A DNA stretch of 64,000 nt from Rhodanobacteraceae bacterium. GTDB lineage: Bacteria; Pseudomonadota; Gammaproteobacteria; Xanthomonadales; SZUA-5. The number at the start of each line of letters is the position of its first letter. Position 1 is the stretch's first letter. This document shows positions 21,060 to 29,111 of the stretch, one piece after another. Below the pieces are notes generated by a model, which searched no databases, was not told where the DNA came from, and saw only the letters and a list, made by a program, of their open reading frames with translations. The position numbers were made by a program, and so were the translations under genes. The stretch covers positions 1 through 64,000 of the forward strand of contig JADKFD010000010.1 of NCBI GenBank assembly GCA_016717705.1, read 5' to 3'.

Positions 21060-21110
21060 GCGATTGGCGAGGCCAGGGCAGACGCCAATAGTAGCGAACC
21101 GCGCCGGAAC

Positions 21111-21177
21111 GTAGGCCGGGTACTCGCGTCCCTGAGATCCGTCCGTGCGCAGGTGCCACTACGCGAGACACCCGGCG
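21111..21177. repeat. GTAG-headed inverted repeat upstream of soxC
   Basis: GTAGGCCGGGTACTCGCG at the left is mirrored by CGCGAGACACCCGGC at the right. It lies in the divergent region between the MBL hydrolase and soxC, where promoters for both must also be. Confidence 0.5.
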
Positions 21178-21279
21178 CACTTCGCGTCACCTCGCGGCCG
21201 CCGGCGCGAACCAAGCTGGCGCACAAGCATACGACTCGCGCGCCGGAGCCGCGCTACCAGAGCCTTCCTGGACCCCGTC

Positions 21280-22815
21280 ATGACTAACAATCCGCAACGC
21301 CCCGGCCGCCTGTTGCGCGCGCCGGAATCCTTCCTCGACACGAGTTTCGTCAAGGAAGTGAACAAGGAGGGCTTCAACGAGGAGCGCCGCAGTTGGATGC
21401 GCCGGGCCTTTGCCGCTGCGGCTGCGACGATGGCCGGCGGTGCGTTGGCCAGTCGCGCGCACGCCGAGGGCTTTGTCGGCGATCCCAACATCCTCGAACT
21501 GCCGCCGTGGACGACCACCCTCGGCCTGCCGGTGGCGCATCGCGGCTATGGCATGCCGGCCAAGTACGAGATGAACCTGATGCGCCGCGAGAGCCCGGGC
21601 CTGGCCAGTGTCAAGCAAGCCTCGGTCGCGTTCACGCCGCTGCAGGGCATGTTCGGAATCATCACCGCCTCGGGCCTGCATTTCGAACGCCATCACCAGG
21701 GCTGGGTCGAGATCGACCCGTCAAAGCACCGCTTGATGGTGATGGGCCTGGTGAAGAACCCCAAGGTCTACACCATGGACGATTTGCTGCGCCTGCCATC
21801 GGTGTCGCGCATCCATTTCATCGAATGCGGCGCCAACACCGCGATGGAGTGGGGCAATGTCGCGGTGCCGACGGTGCAGTACACGCACGGCATGCTGGCC
21901 GGCAATGAATACACCGGCGTGCTGCTGTCGACGCTGCTCGACGACTGCGGCATCGACCGCAAGCAGGCCAAGTACCTGCTTGCCGAAGGCGCCGACGGCG
22001 CCAGCATGACGCGCACCATCGACATCGAACGCGCGCTCGACGACGCCATGGTCGCCTACGGTTCCAACGGCGAGATGATCCGCCCGGAAAACGGCTATCC
22101 GCTGCGCCTGGTGGTGCCTGGCGTGCAGGGCGTGTCCTGGGTCAAGTGGCTGCGGCGCCTGGAAGTCGGCGACCAGCGCTACGGTGCCAAGGACGAGAAC
22201 TCCGGCTACGCCGACCTGATGCCCGATGGCATGCAGCGCCAGTACACCTCGATCAACGAGGCCAAGTCGGTGATCACCTCGCCGTCCGGCGGGCAGACGC
22301 TGCTCGACAAGGGCTACTACAACGTCACCGGCCTGGCCTGGTCCGGTCGCGGCAAGGTCAAGCGCGTCGATGTGTCTTTCGACGGCGGCAACAACTGGCA
22401 GACGGCGCGACTGGAGACACCGATCCTGAGCAAGGCGCTGACCCGCTTCAACATCGGCTGGGTCTGGGACGGCAAGCCGGCGATCCTGCAAAGCCGCGTG
22501 ATCGATGAAACCGGCTTCGTGCAGCCCACCTACAGCCAACTGCGCGCCGTCCGCGGCACCCGCTCGGTCTACCACAACAACGCGATCCAGTCGTGGAAGG
22601 TCGCCGAGACCGGCGAGGTGAGCAATGTTCAGATCAGTTGGGGTTCCGGGCCCGGGGCCTCCGGGGCTGCGCCGATCAGACCCCTGCTGATCAGGGCGCG
22701 CCAGTTTTTGGGCAAAGGACGCAAAGGACTCAAAGGGACCCGATGGAGCGGCGCGCGAACCGAGCCGCCGACTCGCAAAGGTTCTGCGCCTGACCTCTGT
22801 GCTTTGCGTCCTTAG
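21280..22815 (+). CDS. soxC: SoxC, sulfane dehydrogenase molybdenum subunit, with repeat-derived C-terminus
   Basis: SoxC with SoxD oxidises the sulfane sulfur bound to SoxY. It belongs to the sulfite oxidase family. The start MTNNPQRPGRLLRAPESFLD is followed by a Tat-like signal (RRSWMRRAFAAAAATMAGGA). The molybdenum-ligating cysteine lies in IHFIECGANTAMEW (Cys 183), and the C-terminal dimerisation domain includes GKVKRVDVSFDGGNNWQTA. The recognisable protein ends near HNNAIQSWKVAETGEVSNVQ (about 22630). The remaining about 60 residues are Arg/Gly-rich and partly encoded by a CAAAGGACGC-type inverted repeat (22711-22828), so the native stop seems to have been lost. The gene heads soxCDYZAXB. 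Confidence 0.88.
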   Translation: MTNNPQRPGRLLRAPESFLDTSFVKEVNKEGFNEERRSWMRRAFAAAAATMAGGALASRAHAEGFVGDPNILELPPWTTTLGLPVAHRGYGMPAKYEMNLMRRESPGLASVKQASVAFTPLQGMFGIITASGLHFERHHQGWVEIDPSKHRLMVMGLVKNPKVYTMDDLLRLPSVSRIHFIECGANTAMEWGNVAVPTVQYTHGMLAGNEYTGVLLSTLLDDCGIDRKQAKYLLAEGADGASMTRTIDIERALDDAMVAYGSNGEMIRPENGYPLRLVVPGVQGVSWVKWLRRLEVGDQRYGAKDENSGYADLMPDGMQRQYTSINEAKSVITSPSGGQTLLDKGYYNVTGLAWSGRGKVKRVDVSFDGGNNWQTARLETPILSKALTRFNIGWVWDGKPAILQSRVIDETGFVQPTYSQLRAVRGTRSVYHNNAIQSWKVAETGEVSNVQISWGSGPGASGAAPIRPLLIRARQFLGKGRKGLKGTRWSGARTEPPTRKGSAPDLCALRP

Positions 22816-22828
22816 CGCCTTTGCGGAC
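22711..22828. repeat. CAAAGGACGC inverted-repeat element between soxC and soxD
   Basis: The left arm GGCAAAGGACGCAAAGG is mirrored on the right by CTTTGCGTCC...CCTTTGCGGAC. A second copy with the same arms lies at 29797-29913. The element spans the soxC end and the region just before soxD and appears to have displaced the native soxC stop and possibly the soxD start. Confidence 0.65.
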
Positions 22829-22869
22829 AAGGCCTTTCTCTGTCACCATGGGCACGGCCCCGCCAGGCT

Positions 22870-23883
22870 GTGGGTTGGTCAGCGTGTGCTGGCGCTGGCG
22901 TTTCGCCTGGCGCCAGCGCCAGCGCAGCGCCCTTCGAAGGTATCGGCCGCAGCGCGACCGAGGCCGAGATCAAGGCCTGGGATATCGACGTGCGCCCGGA
23001 TTTCCTTGGCTTGCCGCCGGGATCGGGTAGCGTTGCCGATGGCGAGATGCTGTGGATCGAGAAGTGCTCGTCCTGCCACGGCGATTTCGGCGACGCCAAT
23101 CACGTGTTCCCGCCGCTGATCGGCAACACCACGGCGCAGGATATCGAGACCGGCCGCGCGGCCGCGCTCAAGGATCCGGGGCGCACGCGCACCACGATCA
23201 TGAAGGTGTCGACGGTGTCGACGCTGTGGGATTTCATCAACCGCGCGATGCCTTGGGACAAACCCAAGTCGCTCAAGACCGATGAAGTCTATGCGGTGCT
23301 CGCCTACCTGCTGAATCTCGCTGAAATCGTCCCGGCCGACTATGTGTTGAGCAATGAGAACATTGCCTGGGTGCAGTCGCGCATGCCCAATCGCAATGGC
23401 ATGACGCTCGATCACGGCATGTGGAAGATCGATGGCAAGCCGGATACCCACAACAAGGCGTGCATGAAGAACTGCCGCGAGGACGCCGAGATCTCGTCCT
23501 CGCTGCCGGACTTCGCCAAGGCCGCGCACGGCGAGTTGCAGAAGCAGACGCGCGAGTACGGTTCGATCCGCGGCACGCGTACGACACCGGAAGAACCGGC
23601 GGGCGCGCCTGAGGCGGCGGCATCGAAGGTCCCGCACGATCTGCTGACCAACAACGCCTGCCTCGGTTGCCACGGCCTCGAGGCCAAGATCATCGGCCCG
23701 GGCTTTACCCAGGTCGCCGAGAAGTACAAAGGTCGCGCCGATGCCATCGAATACTTCAAGGGCCGCATCAAGAGCGGCGGCACCGGCAACTGGGGCGATG
23801 TGCTGATGCCGCCGATGTCGCAGCTGTCCGATCCCGACCTGGAAACCATCGCGCGCTGGCTCAGCGAAGGCGCGCAACACTGA
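22870..23883 (+). CDS. soxD: SoxD, dihaem cytochrome subunit of sulfane dehydrogenase
   Basis: SoxD takes the electrons released by SoxC. 337 residues from a GTG start. The haem motifs are CSSCH (68-72) and CLGCH (264-268), typical of dihaem SoxD. Conserved stretches include EIKAWDIDVRPDFLGLPPG, VSTLWDFINRAMPWDKPKS and the C-terminal MPPMSQLSDPDLETIARWL. The N-terminus before APFEGIGRS should be a signal peptide, but in this frame it is Gly/Ala-rich and poorly hydrophobic. A better hydrophobic stretch (VGQRVLALAFRLAPAPAQ) sits in another frame just upstream, so an indel or the adjacent repeat has probably damaged the start. Lies 34 bases before soxY. Confidence 0.87.
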   Translation: MGWSACAGAGVSPGASASAAPFEGIGRSATEAEIKAWDIDVRPDFLGLPPGSGSVADGEMLWIEKCSSCHGDFGDANHVFPPLIGNTTAQDIETGRAAALKDPGRTRTTIMKVSTVSTLWDFINRAMPWDKPKSLKTDEVYAVLAYLLNLAEIVPADYVLSNENIAWVQSRMPNRNGMTLDHGMWKIDGKPDTHNKACMKNCREDAEISSSLPDFAKAAHGELQKQTREYGSIRGTRTTPEEPAGAPEAAASKVPHDLLTNNACLGCHGLEAKIIGPGFTQVAEKYKGRADAIEYFKGRIKSGGTGNWGDVLMPPMSQLSDPDLETIARWLSEGAQH

Positions 23884-23917
23884 ATCTGCTCGAAAACCCA
23901 AAGCTTGGAGTCTCCAA

Positions 23918-24380
23918 ATGAACCTGCACCGTAGATCTTTCCTGACCATGAGCGCGTCGCTGCTCACGGTCGCCACCACCGCTGCGCTGTGGCCGCTGCG
24001 CGCGCTGGCGCAATGGGTGCGGCCCGATGCCGCTTTCGAAGCCAAGGCGATGGACGCGGTCTACGCCAGTCTCGGTGGCGTGCCCGAAGCCAGCAGTGAG
24101 ATCGTTTTCGGCACGCCGGAGATCGCCGAGAACGGTGCCGTGGTGCCGGTCAGCGTGACCAGCAAGATCCCCGGTACCGACCAGATCGCGATCCTGGTCG
24201 AGATGAACCCGAATCCGCTGGTGGCCATGTTCATGTTCCCCGAAGGCACCGAGCCGATGGTATCGACCCGCGTGAAAGTGGCGCAGACCTGCAAGCTGCA
24301 CGCACTCGCCCACGCCCAACGGCAAGTGGTACAGCACCTCGCGCGAGACCAAGGTCACGCTGGGTGGGTGCGGGGGCTGA
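23918..24380 (+). CDS. soxY: SoxY, sulfur-carrier protein, one frameshift before the GGCGG tail
   Basis: SoxY carries the growing sulfur chain on a C-terminal cysteine in a flexible Gly-Gly-Cys-Gly-Gly arm. The N-terminus MNLHRRSFLTMSASLLTVAT is a Tat signal (RRSFLT). The body (AVYASLGGVPEASSEIVFGT, QIAILVEMNPNPLVAMFMF) is typical. After RVKVAQTCK (about 24296) the frame must shift by one base, after which the expected ending GKWYSTSRETKVTLGGCGG reaches a stop at 24378-24380. In the unshifted frame the protein runs into nonsense past 24400 with no GGCGG, so either an indel error or a lost sulfur carrier. The perfect tail in the other frame favours error. Confidence 0.85.
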
Positions 24381-24435
24381 GGAAGCAGCGTTTTGTCGCG
24401 GCGGGGGTTCAATTGACTATCAACAGGAGTAGCCC

Positions 24436-24747
24436 ATGGGCAACCCGATGCGCATCCGCGCAACCACCACCAACGGCGTCACTGAAGTGAAGGCGCTGAT
24501 GTCGCACCCGATGGAAACCGGTCTGCGCAAGGATCCGAGCGGCGCGCCGATTCCGGCGCACCACATCAAGAACGTGACCGCCAAGCACAACGACAAGGTC
24601 GTGCTCGCGGCCGAATGGGGTGCGGCGGTATCGCAGAACCCGTTCCTGCAGTTTCGCTTCAACGGCGGCGCGCCTGGCGACAAGGTCAGCATCCAGTGGA
24701 CCGACAACACCGGCGATTCGCGCACTGACGAAGTTGTTTTGACCTGA
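24436..24747 (+). CDS. soxZ: SoxZ, partner of SoxY
   Basis: 103 residues, the normal SoxZ length, starting MGNPMRIRATTTNGVTEVKA. Conserved features include the MSHPMETGLRKDPSG loop, IPAHHIKNVT and the immunoglobulin-like strands ending WTDNTGDSRTDEV. SoxZ has no signal peptide and is exported with SoxY as a SoxYZ heterodimer through the SoxY Tat signal. It lies 55 bases after soxY and 41 bases before soxA. Confidence 0.93.
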   Translation: MGNPMRIRATTTNGVTEVKALMSHPMETGLRKDPSGAPIPAHHIKNVTAKHNDKVVLAAEWGAAVSQNPFLQFRFNGGAPGDKVSIQWTDNTGDSRTDEVVLT

Positions 24748-24788
24748 TCGAAGACCTGGTTACCGTCCACCGACAGCGGAGAGCAGCA

Positions 24789-25598
24789 ATGAACCTGCGT
24801 GCGAGTTTTGGCTTTGGTCTGGCGCTGCTTCTGGGAGTTGCGCCAGGGGCTGCGGTGGCGGAGGAGGAAAACCCGTTCGCCGAATACCGGGCCATGTTCG
24901 GTGACGACAATCCGGCAGAACTGGTCGAGATGCAGGGCGAGGAGCTATGGAACACGCCCGGTGGCCCGAAGCAAGTCACGCTGGCGGGCTGCGACTTTGG
25001 CCTGGGCGCCGGGGTGATTGCCGGCGCCTATGCACAGCTGCCGCGCTACTTCGCCGATACCGGCAAGGTCATGGATCTGGAAACGCGCTTGCTGCACTGC
25101 ATGGAGACGCTGCAAGGCATGGATGTCAGCGCCCTGCGCAAAAAGCCTTACTCGGATCAGGGTCAACCTCAGACTGAGCTCGAGAGCCTCTCGGCCTACA
25201 TCGCCGCGCAATCGCGCGGCATGCCGGTGGCGGTGCCGCAGACGCATCCGCTGGAACGGCAGGCTTTTGCCGACGGAGCGAAGTTCTTCAATCTGCGCGC
25301 CGGTCCGCATGATTTCTCCTGCGCGACCTGCCACAGCCAGAACGGCAAACGCATCCGCCTGCAGGCACTGCCGCAGCTGAACACGGTCGAGGGAGCACGT
25401 ACCTCCTTTGGCACCTGGCCGGCCTACCGCATCGCCCAGGGTGCCGTGCGCACGATCGAATGGCGCATGGCCGACTGTGCCCGGCAGCAGCGACTGCCTG
25501 GCCTGGTGCACGGCTCCAAGGTGGCGATCGACCTGATCACTTATCTCGGCGTGCAGGCCAACGGCGCTGAAATGACCGCCCCTGGCCTGAAGCGATAG
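24789..25598 (+). CDS. soxA: SoxA, thiosulfate-binding cytochrome subunit (monohaem type)
   Basis: SoxAX couples thiosulfate oxidatively to the SoxY cysteine. 269 residues: signal peptide (GFGLALLLGVAPGAAVAEE), then a domain with cysteines in TLAGCDFG and RLLHCMETL but no CxxCH. The C-terminal domain has haem motif CATCH (178-182) and the haem-ligand/active-site cysteine in MADCARQQRLPG (Cys 230). The missing N-terminal haem, with a probable structural disulfide in its place, defines the monohaem SoxA class. Complete and in frame; soxX follows after 6 bases. Confidence 0.92.
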   Translation: MNLRASFGFGLALLLGVAPGAAVAEEENPFAEYRAMFGDDNPAELVEMQGEELWNTPGGPKQVTLAGCDFGLGAGVIAGAYAQLPRYFADTGKVMDLETRLLHCMETLQGMDVSALRKKPYSDQGQPQTELESLSAYIAAQSRGMPVAVPQTHPLERQAFADGAKFFNLRAGPHDFSCATCHSQNGKRIRLQALPQLNTVEGARTSFGTWPAYRIAQGAVRTIEWRMADCARQQRLPGLVHGSKVAIDLITYLGVQANGAEMTAPGLKR

Positions 25599-25604
25599 GA
25601 GCCC

Positions 25605-26270
25605 ATGACCATGACTGCATATCGCACCGGATCACGATTCCTGCTGGCCGCATTGGGATCCTCCCTGCTTGCCGCCTGCGCCAATATCGGCGAAGCGCCG
25701 AAGGCCGCCGCAACTGCTCCGCCGGAAACCACCCTGGCGGATTCCTTCGAGCCGCTCGGTCAGGCCGGGCTCGACCGCCTGCAGCAGAACACGATGCAGA
25801 AGGTCTGCAGCGAATACGAGGGCAAGCCGGTCCCGGACGACCTGGCCAAGCAGATCATCGCCGAGGCCGCGGCCGGCGTCCGCTATCCCGCGGACGGCAA
25901 CTATTTCGGCGACTGGAAGAACGGCGAGAAGATTGCCAAGACGGGTACCGGGCTCCAGAGCAACGATGATCCGGCTCTGCCCAACGGCGGCAACTGCTAC
26001 GCCTGCCACCAGATGGCCGCCGAAGAACTGGCCTACGGCACCCTGGGCCTGTCGCTGGCACAGTACGGCAAGCTGCGCGGCCAGAGCGAGCCGATCCTGC
26101 AGTACACCTGGACCCGGCTGTGGAACGCGCATGCCTACAACCCGTGCTCACACATGCCGCGCTTCGGCGACGCCGGCATCCTCAGCGAGCCGCAGTTGAA
26201 GGACGTGATGGCTTATCTGTTCGACCCGGCCTCGCCGGTCAACTTGCCGGCGCCGGCGCCGGCGCCCTAG
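25605..26270 (+). CDS. soxX: SoxX, monohaem cytochrome subunit of SoxAX
   Basis: 221 residues. The signal LLAALGSSLLAACANIG has a lipobox-like LAAC, so it may be lipid-anchored. The haem motif is CYACH in NGGNCYACHQMA and the Met ligand is in SHMPRFGDAGIL, as in SoxX. The N-terminal extension (about residues 45-115, with CSEYEGKPVPDDLAKQIIAE) is longer than in minimal SoxX. The C-terminus ends in a Pro/Ala tail. It receives electrons from SoxA and passes them to a small cytochrome c. Confidence 0.9.
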   Translation: MTMTAYRTGSRFLLAALGSSLLAACANIGEAPKAAATAPPETTLADSFEPLGQAGLDRLQQNTMQKVCSEYEGKPVPDDLAKQIIAEAAAGVRYPADGNYFGDWKNGEKIAKTGTGLQSNDDPALPNGGNCYACHQMAAEELAYGTLGLSLAQYGKLRGQSEPILQYTWTRLWNAHAYNPCSHMPRFGDAGILSEPQLKDVMAYLFDPASPVNLPAPAPAP

Positions 26271-26518
26271 CCCGGACATTTCATGAGGTCGCGGGGAAAT
26301 GGCCCGATTTCGTTGTTGTGCCGACAAAAATTCAGGACGTAGTGGAATGAAAGAGTATCAGCCGCCATTTCCCCGCTCACGCGGCCCTCGCTCGTTCCTT
26401 GCGCCGGGCTCGTCGTTGCTCGTCGTCGCAATGGAACAACCATTCCTCCTCCTCACGCCTCGATCCCGGCGCAAGGCCCTTCGCGATCATCCGCGTGCCC
26501 TCACGAAATGGCCGGGCT
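26269..26518. repeat. 250-base inverted-repeat (MITE-like) element between soxX and soxB
   Basis: Terminal arms AGCCCGGACATTTCATGAGG (26269-26288) and CCTCACGAAATGGCCGGGCT (26499-26518) are reverse complements with two mismatches in 20. A second internal pair is formed by GCGCCGGG and CCCGGCGC around 26403 and 26464. The element begins within the soxX stop codon and ends one base before the soxB ATG at 26520. No transposase lies inside, so it is a non-autonomous element or a large palindromic repeat. Confidence 0.7.
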
Positions 26519-26519
26519 C

Positions 26520-28238
26520 ATGAGCCTGCATCGACGCGAGTTCCTGCGCGTGCTGGCCGCCGCCGCGGTGGCGTCGACGCTGCCGGGCTGCGCCAGTCGG
26601 CCGTCGCGCGGCGTGTTTTCCGGGCTCTACGAGGTACCGAAGACAGGCAACGTCCATCTGCTGCACTTCACGGACTGCCACGCGCAACTGCTGCCGATTC
26701 GTTTCCGCGAGCCCTCGGTCAACCTCGGCATCGGCAGCGCGCTCAATCGCCCGCCGCATCTGGTCGGCAAGGCTTTTCTGAAGCAATACGGGCTGCAGGC
26801 CGATACGCCGGCCGCGCACGCCTTCACGGCGCTGAATTTCACCGAGGCCGCGCGCCAGTACGGCCGGGTCGGCGGCTTTGCGCATCTGGCTACCCTGGTC
26901 AAGCAGATGCGCGCCTCGCGCCCAGGCGCGCTGCTGGTCGACGGCGGCGATACCTGGCAGGGCTCGGCCACCGCGCTGTGGACGCGCGGGCAGGACATGG
27001 TCGATGCCTGCAAGCTGCTCGGTGTCGACGTCATGACCGGCCACTGGGAGTTCACCCTCGGCGCCGAGCGCGTGCAAGAGATCATCGCGAAGGACTTTGC
27101 CGGCAAGGTCGACTTTGTTGCCCACAACGTCGAGACCCGCGACTTCGGCGATGCCGTGTTCAAGCCCTATGTGATCCGCGAAACCAACGGCGTGCCGGTG
27201 GCGATCATCGGCCAGGCCTTCCCGTACACGCCGATCGCCAACCCGGCGCACTTCATCCCCGACTGGAGCTTCGGCATCCAGGAAGAGCACCTGCAGGCGG
27301 TGATCGACCAGGCGCGCGACGAGGGCGCGCAGGTGGTCGTACTGCTGTCTCACAACGGCATGGACGTCGACCTCAAGCTGGCTTCGCGCGTGCGCGGGCT
27401 CGACGCCATTCTCGGTGGGCACACGCACGACGGCGTGCCGACGCCGGTGGCGGTAGCCAATGCCGGCGGCCAGACGCTGGTCACCAACGCCGGCAGCAAC
27501 GGCAAGTTCCTCGGCGTGCTCGACTTCGACGTCCAGGATGGCAAAGTCGCCGGCCATCAATACCGCCTGCTGCCGGTATTCGCCGATGCGTTGCCGGCCG
27601 ATGCTGACATGCAGTCGCTGATCGAACGCGTGCGCCAGCCCTACCTGGCCAAACTCGACGAACCTCTGGCGGTGACCGACGACCTGCTGTACCGACGCGG
27701 CAACTTCAACGGCAGCTTCGACCAGCTGATCCTCGACGCGCTGCTGGCGGTCAAGGACGCCGAAATTGCGTTCTCGCCGGGCTTCCGCTGGGGCACCAGC
27801 CTGTTGCCGGGCGACACCATCCGCATGGAACAGCTGATGGACCAGACCGCGATCACCTATCCACACAGCACGCTGACCGAGATGAAGGGATCGATGGTCA
27901 AGACCATCCTGGAAGACGTCGCCGACAACCTGTTCAACGCCGATCCCTATTACCAGCAGGGCGGCGACATGGTGCGCGTCGGCGGCATGGATTACGCCAT
28001 CGAACCGGCGGCAGCCAGCGGCCAGCGCATCCGCGAGATGACGCTGAACGGCAAGGCGATCGAACCCGACAAGAGCTACAAGGTGGCCGGTTGGGCGCCG
28101 GTTGCGGCGAACGCGCAGGGAGAGCCGATCTGGGACGTGGTGGCGACCTGGCTGCGCGACCAGAAACGGGTGTCGCCGCGACGGGTGCAACAGCCGCGGC
28201 TGATCGGCATCAGCGACAATGACGGGATCGAAGCGTGA
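26520..28238 (+). CDS. soxB: SoxB, thiosulfohydrolase
   Basis: SoxB hydrolyses the terminal sulfone from SoxY-bound intermediates as sulfate, using a dimanganese centre in the 5'-nucleotidase fold. 572 residues from the ATG at 26520. The Tat signal RREFLRVLAAAAVASTLPG is clear. Metal-site motifs are HFTDCHAQLLP, DGGDTWQGSATALW, GHWEFTLG, LLSHNGMDVDL and LGGHTHDG. The C-terminal substrate domain runs through SPGFRWGTSLLPGD and GGDMVRVGGMDYAI. The whole frame is intact. An in-frame ATG at 26508 lies inside the upstream repeat element. The 250-base element separates it from soxX, so it may have its own promoter. Confidence 0.94.
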   Translation: MSLHRREFLRVLAAAAVASTLPGCASRPSRGVFSGLYEVPKTGNVHLLHFTDCHAQLLPIRFREPSVNLGIGSALNRPPHLVGKAFLKQYGLQADTPAAHAFTALNFTEAARQYGRVGGFAHLATLVKQMRASRPGALLVDGGDTWQGSATALWTRGQDMVDACKLLGVDVMTGHWEFTLGAERVQEIIAKDFAGKVDFVAHNVETRDFGDAVFKPYVIRETNGVPVAIIGQAFPYTPIANPAHFIPDWSFGIQEEHLQAVIDQARDEGAQVVVLLSHNGMDVDLKLASRVRGLDAILGGHTHDGVPTPVAVANAGGQTLVTNAGSNGKFLGVLDFDVQDGKVAGHQYRLLPVFADALPADADMQSLIERVRQPYLAKLDEPLAVTDDLLYRRGNFNGSFDQLILDALLAVKDAEIAFSPGFRWGTSLLPGDTIRMEQLMDQTAITYPHSTLTEMKGSMVKTILEDVADNLFNADPYYQQGGDMVRVGGMDYAIEPAAASGQRIREMTLNGKAIEPDKSYKVAGWAPVAANAQGEPIWDVVATWLRDQKRVSPRRVQQPRLIGISDNDGIEA

Positions 28239-28255
28239 TGTCGGGCTGCCTGGAA

Positions 28256-28597
28256 TCAGGCGTACTTGCTGAGGATGCGCAGCACCTCGGTGACGCGCTC
28301 CTGACGCTGGTCGCTGTCAGGCACGCCGACGATCTCCGCTTCCAGCGTACACGCCATCATCTCGAAGAAGGCACGGTCGAGGGCGTTGCGCACTGCAGCC
28401 AGCTGCTGCGCGATTTCGTCGCAGGGCTGCTCGCTCTCGATCATCCGCAGCACACCGCGGATCTGTCCCTCAGCGCGTTTGAGGCGCAAAACCACGCCGC
28501 GCTTGTGCTCATCGCGACGAGCGCCAGGGCCACTCGCGACGGCACAGCGCGTGGGCGTGTCGGAATCGGTTGCAGGGGTACGGCGCGCGCTGGACAT
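28256..28597 (-). CDS. CsoR/FrmR/DUF156-family transcriptional regulator
   Basis: A small all-helical repressor: VVLRLKRAEGQIRGVLRMIE, ESEQPCDEIAQQLAAVRNA, FFEMMACTLEAE. Members sense copper, nickel, formaldehyde or persulfide through Cys/His residues. Here the first cysteine (QPCDEI) is the conserved position; a second lies about 24 residues later in MMACTLE, close to where copper sensors have histidine. This is not a clear copper Cys-His-Cys set, and a thiol/persulfide sensor is possible given the sox neighbourhood. The N-terminus is uncertain: MSSARRTP at 28597 is used, but a GTG at 28495 just before the helical core, or an ATG at 28681, are alternatives. It is divergent from the second YeeE/YedE pair and convergent with soxB. 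Confidence 0.8.
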   Translation of the reverse strand: MSSARRTPATDSDTPTRCAVASGPGARRDEHKRGVVLRLKRAEGQIRGVLRMIESEQPCDEIAQQLAAVRNALDRAFFEMMACTLEAEIVGVPDSDQRQERVTEVLRILSKYA

Positions 28598-28679
28598 GGG
28601 AGCAGGGCAGTTTCGGGTCGATGCGCAATCCTGCCACATACACCCCAGTGTTTCCTTGAACGGCGGCAAGCTGGCGTCC

Positions 28680-29111
28680 ATGTTTGATGCCGGCCTGCGA
28701 GCGGCGCTCTTTGGCGGCCTGATGATCGGGGCCGCTGCGGCGCTGTTCTATTGGCTCAATGGTCGCATCGCCGGCGTCAGCGGCATCTTCGGCGACCTCT
28801 TTCTCGATCGCAGGAATGGTCACTCGCCGTGGCGTTTGGCGTTTATCAGCGGACTGCTGCTGGGCTATCTGCTGGTCCGCGCATGGCGACCGGAGCTGGG
28901 CCAGATCCATCTGCAGACCAATCCGGCTGGCATGGCGATCGCTGGACTGCTGGTCGGCTACGGCACGCGCATGAGCTGCGGTTGCACCTCGGGTCATGGT
29001 ATCTGCGGCGTGGCGCGAATTTCGCCGCGGTCGCTGGCTGCGACTGGAATCTTCATGCTGGCCGCGATGATCACCGTGGCGCTGGTGCGGCACTCGGGAC
29101 TGCTGCCATGA
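28680..29111 (+). CDS. YeeE/YedE-family membrane protein, first half of pair 2
   Basis: 143 residues with four transmembrane segments. The family cysteine motif is MSCGCTSGHGICGVAR, with Cys residues near 99-101 and 109. The start at 28680 abuts the divergent regulator gene; the next gene begins inside its stop codon (ATGA at 29108-29111). This is the compact two-gene YeeE/YedE type often found beside sulfur genes and persulfide-type regulators. It probably moves sulfane sulfur or thiosulfate across the inner membrane. Confidence 0.85.
   Translation: MFDAGLRAALFGGLMIGAAAALFYWLNGRIAGVSGIFGDLFLDRRNGHSPWRLAFISGLLLGYLLVRAWRPELGQIHLQTNPAGMAIAGLLVGYGTRMSCGCTSGHGICGVARISPRSLAATGIFMLAAMITVALVRHSGLLP

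Noticed and set aside
26403..26520. A small gene within the soxX-soxB gap
   Set aside because: Short frames there follow the inverted-repeat element, have Arg/Ser-rich composition and no plausible start context.
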